In this document: one piece after another, positions 22,282-28,025 of the stretch
Layout of the letters: each line of letters opens with the position of its first letter
How positions within the stretch are numbered: the first letter of the stretch is position 1
DNA from: Candidatus Hodarchaeaceae archaeon
GTDB lineage: Archaea; Hadarchaeota; Hadarchaeia; Hadarchaeales; Hadarchaeaceae
Length of the DNA stretch: 28,025 nt
NCBI GenBank assembly: GCA_030018135.1
Contig: JASEGJ010000013.1
Span: 1 to 28,025 of the forward strand
Direction of reading: 5' to 3'
Notes under the pieces: generated by a model
Told to the model about the DNA's origin: nothing
The model's database searches: none
What the model saw: only the letters and a program-made list of their open reading frames with translations
Made by a program: the position numbers and the translations under genes

Positions 22282-23440
22282 AGATGAAATAAAAAAGGGC
22301 GAGACGACCGATGTCTACTTTGTAAGGACTAAACAGGTCCTAGAAGCTAAGGGGCTCGATAAGGTTAAGGTCGTCGCGGAGGTTACCTCGGGCAAACTAC
22401 CGGAGAACTGGGAGTGGGGAGTACTGTGCGGGGTCGAAGAGGTCGCTAGGCTATTCGAGGGGTGTCCCGTCGACATCCACGCGATGCCTGAGGGCAGCGT
22501 GTTTCGCCCCTTCGACTATCATGGCGCCAGGGTCCCGCTGATAAACATAGAAGGCGCTTACGCGGACTTCTGCACGTTGGAAACGCCGTTGCTGGGGCTC
22601 ATCTGCCAAGCCTCTGGGGCCGCGACGATGGCTGCAAGGATCCGAAGGGCGGCCGGCGATAAACTCCTGATGGCATTCGGCATACGGAGGATGCACCCGG
22701 CGCTGTCCCCGATGCTCGACCGCGCAGCTTACATCGGCGGCTTCGACGGCGTCTCAAGCCTGAGCGGCGCCGAGGCAATAGGTAAGGAACCGATGGGTAC
22801 GATGCCCCACTCGCTCATCATCTTGTTCGGCGACCAAGTTAAGGCATGGAAGGCCTTCGACGAGGTCATGGCAAAGGGTGTGCCGCGGATAGCACTCGTC
22901 GACACATATTTTGATGAAAAGGCGGAGTCGATCATGGCCGCCGAGGCGTTAAAGAGCAGGTTGCAGGGTGTGAGGCTAGATACGCCCGGCTCGAGGAAGG
23001 GAAACTTTGCCGAGTTGATCCGCGAGGTTCGCTGGGAGCTGGATGCCCGAGGATACAACCATGTTAAAATTATGGTCTCGGGCGGCTTGAATGATGAAAA
23101 TATTGGGGAGTTAGCTAGAGCCGGAGCCGATGGCTTCGGCGTCGGGACTTCTATCAGCAATGCCCCTACGATAGATTTCGCCATGGACATCGTGGAGGTC
23201 GAGGGCAGGCCCGCCGCGAAAAGGGGCAAACTCGGAGGGCGAAAACAGGTGTGGCGATGTCCTCGATGTTTGACGGATGTAGTTCGGCTGGCAACCGAGC
23301 CGCCGTCAAAATGTCCGAGCTGCGGGGGCAAGACGGAGGCCTCTTTGAAGCTACTCGTCAAAAACGGAAAACTTGAAAAACTTCCCTCGGTTGACCAAAT
23401 TCGAAGACACGTTCTGGTGCAATTGAAAAAGATCTCCTGA
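22256..23440 (+). CDS. pncB: Nicotinate phosphoribosyltransferase, archaeal form
   Basis: Product of 394 residues; ATG 22256 has GAGGCGTGA upstream, and a GTG two codons earlier is possible. The enzyme makes nicotinate mononucleotide from nicotinate and PRPP. Key stretches are FRPFDYHGARVPLINIEG, ICQASGAATMAARIRRAAG (about residue 120), AFGIRRMHPALSPMLDRAAYIGGFDG (given in part; conserved Arg and His), LVDTYFDEK, and IMVSGGLNDENI with GFGVGTSISNAP (phosphate binding). A C-terminal zinc ribbon CPRC...CPSC (about residues 335-360) is typical of the archaeal and thermophile version. Translationally coupled to nicotinamidase. Confidence 0.94.
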   Translation: MRLFHVASEDEIKKGETTDVYFVRTKQVLEAKGLDKVKVVAEVTSGKLPENWEWGVLCGVEEVARLFEGCPVDIHAMPEGSVFRPFDYHGARVPLINIEGAYADFCTLETPLLGLICQASGAATMAARIRRAAGDKLLMAFGIRRMHPALSPMLDRAAYIGGFDGVSSLSGAEAIGKEPMGTMPHSLIILFGDQVKAWKAFDEVMAKGVPRIALVDTYFDEKAESIMAAEALKSRLQGVRLDTPGSRKGNFAELIREVRWELDARGYNHVKIMVSGGLNDENIGELARAGADGFGVGTSISNAPTIDFAMDIVEVEGRPAAKRGKLGGRKQVWRCPRCLTDVVRLATEPPSKCPSCGGKTEASLKLLVKNGKLEKLPSVDQIRRHVLVQLKKIS

Positions 23441-23466
23441 TTTTAGCGGGAGCTTAGCGGAGGGGC

Positions 23467-23955
23467 GTGAAAGTGAAATTCAAGAAAGTCGCGGTTGGTG
23501 GGACGTTTGACTACCTGCACGATGGCCATGTGGCGATCCTATCAAAAGCATTCGAGCTGGGTGAGCGCGTGATCGTCGGCATAGCATCAGACGAAATGGA
23601 GCTCATCAAGGATTCCGCGGGGGTTCAGCCCTTAGAGACCCGCGAACATGCGCTCATGGGACTATTGCGCTCCACCGGTTGGCTCGAACGTGCCGAAGTT
23701 TGCGTCATCTCAGACCCATTTGGGCCAGCGATTAGCGATGTTGAACTCGATGCAATTGTCGTTAGCCCGGAAACGAGACCGAGGGCCGAGGAGCTCAACA
23801 AGCTCAGGATTTCTAAAGGGTTGGCGCCGCTCCACATAGTCGAAATCCCATTTGTCTTAGCAGAAGACGGAACGCCGATATCATCGATAAGGATCCGCTA
23901 CGGGGAAATGGATGTCCACGGCAAGTTGCTGAAGCGTCGAAATTTACTGGGATAA
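23467..23955 (+). CDS. coaD: Phosphopantetheine adenylyltransferase, archaeal type
   Basis: Product of 162 residues beginning KFKKVAVGGTFDYLHDGH. H18-D-G-H21 is the nucleotidyltransferase HxGH motif, and ISSIRIRYGEMD near residue 140 is the second ATP-binding motif of the ISSTxxR type. The enzyme transfers AMP to 4'-phosphopantetheine, the penultimate step of coenzyme A synthesis. The length and KVAVGGTFDxLHDGH start are those of the archaeal/eukaryotic-like form. GTG 23467 or GTG 23473 may be the start; GGAGG lies at 23459-23463 and suits the second better. It follows nicotinate phosphoribosyltransferase by 26 bp, in the same cofactor operon. Confidence 0.95.
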   Translation: MKVKFKKVAVGGTFDYLHDGHVAILSKAFELGERVIVGIASDEMELIKDSAGVQPLETREHALMGLLRSTGWLERAEVCVISDPFGPAISDVELDAIVVSPETRPRAEELNKLRISKGLAPLHIVEIPFVLAEDGTPISSIRIRYGEMDVHGKLLKRRNLLG

Positions 23956-24033
23956 TCTTAACAACCCTTTTAAGTCTGCCTGCAATGGCTCAAAGCACGC
24001 GCCTTATCTTACGGGTTGTAGATGTCCCGCACT

Positions 24034-24210
24034 CTATTCGAAGGTTATGGCGCCCCTAGGACATGCGACCTCGCATGCCCTGCACTCTATACACGCATCG
24101 GCGTTTACGACGGCCGCCTTCCCGCCCTTAAGGGCCAAGACGCTCGCTGGGCAGACCTCGACGCAAGCGCCGCAGCCATCGCAGAGCTTCGCGTTTATCT
24201 TCGGCGGCAT
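24034..24210 (-). CDS. 2[4Fe-4S] ferredoxin
   Basis: A 58-residue product with two complete cluster motifs: CDGCGACVEVCPASVL (C10, C13, C16, C20) and CIECRACEVACPRGAI (second set, about residues 39-49). It is a small low-potential electron carrier. The ATG directly follows the TGA of the S17e gene (TGAATG), with a GGGGAGGGTGA ribosome site inside the end of that gene, so translation is coupled. Ferredoxins of this size serve many archaeal oxidoreductases, and the partner cannot be inferred. Confidence 0.95.
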   Translation of the reverse strand: MPPKINAKLCDGCGACVEVCPASVLALKGGKAAVVNADACIECRACEVACPRGAITFE

Positions 24211-24408
24211 TCACCCTCCCCTCCCCTGTTGTTTCAGCAGCGCGGTTATATAACCAGCTACCCTGTTCTTGAGCGGCTTGCTCTCCACGCGCGCGAGCTT
24301 TTCGAGCGCTTGGCAGTTGTGCTCGAAATTCGTTGAAAAAATGTCTGGATATCGCTCAAGCAATTGCTTAGCTGCACGCTTTACATACGTCGGACGTATC
24401 CTGCCCAT
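24211..24408 (-). CDS. rps17e: 30S ribosomal protein S17e
   Basis: Product of 65 residues, the family's usual length. It reads MGRIRPTYVKRAAKQLLERY, followed by FEHNCQALEKLA and the conserved RNRVAGYITALLKQQ (here KNRVAGYITALLKQQGRGG). S17e is found only in archaea and eukaryotes and binds the small subunit head. It is first in a two-gene transcript with ferredoxin. A TATA-like box lies about 40 nt upstream. Confidence 0.96.
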   Translation of the reverse strand: MGRIRPTYVKRAAKQLLERYPDIFSTNFEHNCQALEKLARVESKPLKNRVAGYITALLKQQGRGG

Positions 24409-24445
24409 ACGCTGCCCCCGCCCGCTGGGCTTTAGCGTATGGCTC

Positions 24446-24452
24446 TATAAAG
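24446..24452 (-). promoter_or_regulatory. TATA-like box before S17e
   Basis: On the minus strand CCTTTATAGAG lies about 40 nt before the S17e ATG, the distance expected for a promoter with a leader of about 12-15 nt. It is just 14 bp after the stop of the thiDN gene. Confidence 0.55.
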
Positions 24453-24466
24453 GTTTTCGAGTTACT

Positions 24467-25798
24467 TTACTCGACGATCTCCGCTATGCGCAATGCCATG
24501 TCTGCTACCTCGGGTGCGGAACGGCCAAGCAATCTCACCATCGGCTCCTTGCCCAGCCCGCCGCGGTCGAAAATTACGTCCGGCACTTTACCCATCTTTT
24601 TTATCGCTTGCTCGGTGCCCCAGACCATGGTTTTGACGCCGGGTGGCTCCCTACTGCGATCAAACTCGGCCATGCCAAGTCCTAACCTACGACATGCGCG
24701 TAAAACCTCCTCGGAAAAACGGATGTTAAGACCCGCCCGAATTCCGGGATTGTAGCGTAGCGCGGCAAGTATAATGTTAGCGATGTGCTCGGAGCCGCCC
24801 AGCGCTGGAAAACCGGTCAAGTGCGGACGACCGCCCACGCGGACGATGCGGCCAGATAGCCCAACGACCTCCGATGTGCTTTTCGCTCCCGGCAGAGCCA
24901 CCGCGAGGTTTGACCCGACCTCCGGCAGGAGCTTCGCAAACCTTGGCTCGGCCGCAAGCGACCGCGCGGCCGCCCAGACCTCCTCGATCGCGCGCGCCTT
25001 TTCGGCATCAAAAAATAGCGCTGCCATGGGGTTGACGGGCTTAACGCCCTTTCCCACATCCAACCTGCCCTCGATCGCGCGCGCGATGAATCTTCTGGCC
25101 CTCTCGATGGCCTCACGAATGCCCGCCCCCTTCGCCAGCTCGGCCGTTATGGCTGCGGAAAAGGAGCACCCGGTGCCGTGCGTCGGTCCGCTTGGTACCC
25201 TCGGCCCCCTGAACTCCTGGAACTTCCTTCGGTTTAAGTAAAGGATATCAACGACCTCGCTTCCCGGAAGGTGCCCTCCCTTAACTAAAACAGCCTTCGG
25301 ACCGAGTTTTGCTATCCTGCGCGCCGCCTTTTTCATGTCGGCTTTAGATCCAATTTTGATGCCCGAGAGCCTCTCCGCCTCCGCCACGTTTGGCGTCACG
25401 AGTTCCGCACGTTTGAACAATTTTATCAGCGACTCAAATGCATCGTCTCGTAAAAGCGGCGCACCGGTCGCCGCGACCATAACCGGATCGATGACAACGC
25501 GGATGTCATATTTCTTGACGCACGCTTCGACAGCCCGAACGATCGCCGCATTGCTCAGCATGCCAGTCTTAGCCCATTCGACGTCGAAGTCTCGCATGAG
25601 GGTGTCGAGTTGTTGCGTCACGAACTCCGGCGGTAGTTCGAATATAGCATCTACGCCGCGGGTATTTTGTGCAGTCACCGCTGTTACAACGCACAGCCCA
25701 TGCACGCCTAGCGCGGCGAATGTCTTCAAATCGGATTGGATCCCAGCTCCACCGCCTGAATCGGAGCCCGCGATCGTCAACGCACATGGAAGCCTCAT
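24467..25798 (-). CDS. thiD: Bifunctional HMP(-P) kinase and thiamine-phosphate synthase ThiDN
   Basis: Product of 443 residues from ATG 25798, which has GGTGAG upstream; the frame runs further up but overlaps the preceding gene. The N-terminal ThiD domain (about 1-255) reads [20 protein letters not shown], with [18 protein letters not shown] and [14 protein letters not shown], and phosphorylates hydroxymethylpyrimidine twice. The C-terminal ThiN domain (about 270-443), with [30 protein letters not shown] and [10 protein letters not shown], joins pyrimidine and thiazole phosphates. ThiN replaces ThiE in many archaea, and this fusion is typical of them. It starts 4 bp after the stop of the methylthiotransferase gene on the same strand. 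Confidence 0.95.
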   Translation of the reverse strand: MRLPCALTIAGSDSGGGAGIQSDLKTFAALGVHGLCVVTAVTAQNTRGVDAIFELPPEFVTQQLDTLMRDFDVEWAKTGMLSNAAIVRAVEACVKKYDIRVVIDPVMVAATGAPLLRDDAFESLIKLFKRAELVTPNVAEAERLSGIKIGSKADMKKAARRIAKLGPKAVLVKGGHLPGSEVVDILYLNRRKFQEFRGPRVPSGPTHGTGCSFSAAITAELAKGAGIREAIERARRFIARAIEGRLDVGKGVKPVNPMAALFFDAEKARAIEEVWAAARSLAAEPRFAKLLPEVGSNLAVALPGAKSTSEVVGLSGRIVRVGGRPHLTGFPALGGSEHIANIILAALRYNPGIRAGLNIRFSEEVLRACRRLGLGMAEFDRSREPPGVKTMVWGTEQAIKKMGKVPDVIFDRGGLGKEPMVRLLGRSAPEVADMALRIAEIVE

Positions 25799-25802
25799 GT
25801 AC

Positions 25803-27080
25803 TCACCCGATGGGTTCGCCGACCAAGTATGTCTGGCGGGCATCGGTTATCTTGACGTTCAAGAAATCCCCAAGCCTAGCATTACTGAGTATCGCGGGTT
25901 TATAGTTTGGCAACCTCGTCACGTAACCGCCCTTTTGGCCTTCTTCAACCACCAGCCCCTCCGTAACCAGCCCGATGTAGCGGCGATTTTGTTCGTGACC
26001 TATTTTTCTGCACCTGACGCTCAGCAGCTTGGACCGCCGCTTGACCTCGCGCTCGTCCACCTGCTCCATTTTGGCGGCTTCGGTGCCAGGCATCGGTGAA
26101 AAGCGCGTTAAATTCACCCTATCCGGTCTAACCCCCTCGATTAGTTTACGTGTATCCCCGAACTCCCTCTCGCCTTCGCCCGGAAAGCCCACTATGATGT
26201 CCGTTGCCAGATACAGGTCCTCGAATTTGCCCTTAAACGCGCTCACGATTTTCAAGAACTCGTCGACGGTATACCCACGGCGCATCGCCGCAAGTATTTC
26301 GTCGCTACCGCTTTCCACGGGCAAATGCAAGAACTTGTAAATTTTTTCGCTCTCATAAACGTCGAGCAGCCCCCGTAAGATGCGTTTAACTGTATTTGGA
26401 TTCATCATGCCTATGCGAACCTTAAACTTGCCATCCAGGGCGACGATTTCTTTGAGCAATTCAGGCAGGCTCCTACCCGAATCCATGCCATACGCAGCTG
26501 TATCCTGAGATGTCAACAGGATTTCGCGATATCCCTTTCGGACGGCGTCTCCTATCTCCGATAAAATAGATTCCACATCGAAGCTATGCAATCTACCGCG
26601 CGCCAGCTTGACCGAGCAATAGCTGCAGTTTGAGACGCAGCCCTCCGAAATCGCGACCACGGCGCTGACGTTGCTGAGACGGAATTTCGGCAAGCATGGC
26701 TTCTCGCGGGGTACGCGTCCAAGCACGCGGACATCCGTCTCACCACGGGCTATTCGTTCGACCACTGGTACGATCGAATCGACCGAGTGGCACGATATTA
26801 TGCCGGCGAATGTTCCCAACCGCTCAATTGACGCGAGGTCTATCAACGGCAGGCAACCCGCTACAACTATCAACTTTCCGCCGAGCTCGCGTAGCTCCCT
26901 CAGCCTGCGCAACACCCGTCGCTGAGTCGGGCCCTTGACCGCGCAGGTGTTGACGACTATGACGTCTGCGTCCGCCAACCTACCCACTGGTTCATGCCCA
27001 GCTACCTTGAGACAACCGAGCATGATCTCGCTGTCGCCCTTGTTCGTGGTGCAGCCAAACGTCTCGCAGAAGACCCGCAA
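25803..27080 (-). CDS. Archaeal tRNA t6A37 methylthiotransferase (MtaB/CDKAL1 type)
   Basis: Product of 425 residues from a TTG at 27080 that follows GGTGGCGGC and gives [10 protein letters not shown], as in relatives; a TTG at 27113 is the outer alternative. The N-terminal UPF0004 domain has cluster cysteines C10, C46 and C76. The radical SAM motif C148-x3-C152-x2-C155 ([11 protein letters not shown]) binds the second cluster. [19 protein letters not shown] and [11 protein letters not shown] are typical. A C-terminal TRAM domain (about 365-425) binds tRNA. The family adds a methylthio group to t6A37 in tRNAs reading ANN codons. It is divergent from GTP cyclohydrolase III and shares a transcript with thiDN. 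Confidence 0.94.
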   Translation of the reverse strand: MRVFCETFGCTTNKGDSEIMLGCLKVAGHEPVGRLADADVIVVNTCAVKGPTQRRVLRRLRELRELGGKLIVVAGCLPLIDLASIERLGTFAGIISCHSVDSIVPVVERIARGETDVRVLGRVPREKPCLPKFRLSNVSAVVAISEGCVSNCSYCSVKLARGRLHSFDVESILSEIGDAVRKGYREILLTSQDTAAYGMDSGRSLPELLKEIVALDGKFKVRIGMMNPNTVKRILRGLLDVYESEKIYKFLHLPVESGSDEILAAMRRGYTVDEFLKIVSAFKGKFEDLYLATDIIVGFPGEGEREFGDTRKLIEGVRPDRVNLTRFSPMPGTEAAKMEQVDEREVKRRSKLLSVRCRKIGHEQNRRYIGLVTEGLVVEEGQKGGYVTRLPNYKPAILSNARLGDFLNVKITDARQTYLVGEPIG

Positions 27081-27137
27081 GCCGCCACCAAGATTATTTA
27101 CGGCTTCCGACAATAAAATCAGGCGATCGGTGGTGGA

Positions 27138-27896
27138 ATGAAGAAGATCCAGTTGACTCTAGTTCAGATCGACAACTATGGCCCTTGGACAGTTACTCCG
27201 GTTCATCGACGCGAGGCGGACCTTCAAACGTTGCAGGCGGAACTCTTCGCCGACTTGGAGCGACTTTTTGCAGCCCGTGAGGGGCTGGTGTTTTACACGA
27301 GGTTCGACAACATGCTCGCGATCTCAAACGGCATTGATTTAGACGCACATCGCGCCATCCAAACGAGCATCCACAACCGCTACCCGATCACGGTGAGCAT
27401 GGGCATCGGCGCCGCGGAAACGCCGTACGAGGCACAATCGCTCGCGACGCGCGCGCTTCAGCAGGCCGGCAGCAGCAGGTCGGTGGAGCGGCGCGGGGTG
27501 ATCGCGGGCAATGGCGTTGGTCAGCCGGATGAAAATTGGGTGCAGATCGCGCACATGGACATCAACCACGCAAGCCTGATGACCGACAAAAGGCCCATAT
27601 ACGACACGCATGTGCTGCTCCAACAAACGCATCTCCTGCTGATGAAAGCCTTATCTCAACGCCGGGCGCTCGTCTTCTACACGGGGGGCGACAATTTCAT
27701 GGCCCCCTCAAACGGCGTTGACACAAGAGAGCTTCAAGCCGTCATGGACGAAGTACAGCAAACGCTTGGGATAGAACTCAAGGCGGGAGTCGGTGCTGGG
27801 CCAACCGCCGAACTTGCCGCGCGTTTGGCGAGCCAAGGGTTAAGGGAGATTAGGGAGGGCAAGACCTCAGAACGCGTAGTTTTTAAAACGAGTTGA
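27138..27896 (+). CDS. gch3: GTP cyclohydrolase III
   Basis: Product of 252 residues with a GGTGGTGGA ribosome site. It begins KKIQLTLVQIDNYGPWTVTP, the hallmark of archaeal GTP cyclohydrolase III (Methanocaldococcus MJ0145 type). It is a tandem duplication of a GGDEF-like fold: FYTRFDNMLAISNGID in the first half and FYTGGDNFMAPSNGVD, with the metal-binding GGDN, in the second. The enzyme turns GTP into a formylamino-pyrimidine nucleotide without losing formate, the first step to riboflavin and coenzyme F420. The final 129 bp of the window after this gene show no clear gene, only a TTTTATAG-like element near 27990. Confidence 0.95.
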   Translation: MKKIQLTLVQIDNYGPWTVTPVHRREADLQTLQAELFADLERLFAAREGLVFYTRFDNMLAISNGIDLDAHRAIQTSIHNRYPITVSMGIGAAETPYEAQSLATRALQQAGSSRSVERRGVIAGNGVGQPDENWVQIAHMDINHASLMTDKRPIYDTHVLLQQTHLLLMKALSQRRALVFYTGGDNFMAPSNGVDTRELQAVMDEVQQTLGIELKAGVGAGPTAELAARLASQGLREIREGKTSERVVFKTS

Positions 27897-28025
27897 CACG
27901 CGATTCTTGGACCGTTGCCCTGATCGATCGTTAATAAATTCCTCAATTTGGGCCCTAAATTAGGCGATAGGGTTTTCCTCGGAAATGTTGATTTTATAGC
28001 TTGCTAAGTGAATACTGTAGGGGCT

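Overview
This window is archaeal chromosomal DNA. The evidence is an archaeal-type ProRS with a zinc C-terminal region, ribosomal protein S17e, a ThiD-ThiN fusion, GTP cyclohydrolase III, an AglB/STT3 oligosaccharyltransferase, an archaetidylinositol-phosphate-synthase-like enzyme, an archaeal PIN-ATPase-KH protein, the archaeal type of phosphopantetheine adenylyltransferase, TATA-like boxes before many genes and introns in tRNA genes. Rubredoxin-like iron proteins, ferredoxin and inositol-phosphate metabolism suggest an anaerobic, probably thermophilic lineage. It looks euryarchaeotal in the broad sense (Hadarchaeota, Theionarchaea or similar would fit), but I cannot name the species from the sequence alone.

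Region 1 (about 1-4200) is visibly more A+T-rich than the rest and looks like decaying accessory DNA. It holds a DUF3795-like stub, an intact eight-cysteine zinc protein, a HerA/DUF87-type ATPase gene split by three single-base frameshifts, two perfect tandem duplications and small membrane-protein ORFs. It lies directly off the 3' end of a tRNA-Leu gene, the usual side for integrated elements.

Region 2 (4200-5530) has three minus-strand tRNA genes. They are Leu(UAA), best explained by two introns; Glu(CUC); and Arg(CCU), with an 11-nt intron. Among them lie a 35-residue basic ORF, a propeller-like fragment, a desulforedoxin and an encapsulated-ferritin-like protein.

Region 3 (5560-18270) carries housekeeping genes: PIN-ATPase-KH, a small membrane protein, STT3/AglB, HisRS and an AP-endonuclease-like TIM barrel. 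An inositol cluster follows: a CDP-alcohol phosphotransferase, a PadR regulator, inositol-1-phosphate synthase interrupted by a 467-residue LAGLIDADG intein, and a PfkB kinase. Acylphosphatase and ProRS come next.

Region 4 (18360-27900) starts with a frameshifted GT-C-type membrane glycosyltransferase and an M24 peptidase. A plus-strand cofactor operon follows: methyltransferase, nicotinamidase, nicotinate phosphoribosyltransferase and PPAT. The minus strand then carries S17e with ferredoxin, and ThiDN with a tRNA methylthiotransferase. GTP cyclohydrolase III (riboflavin/F420 precursor) closes the window.

The main themes are inositol phospholipid or solute synthesis (12.2-16.5 kb), NAD/CoA/thiamine/flavin cofactor synthesis (21-28 kb), and translation. 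The most notable items are the intein in inositol-phosphate synthase with a palindromic operator in front, the doubly interrupted tRNA-Leu, the EncFtn-like/desulforedoxin pair, and the decaying element beside tRNA-Leu.
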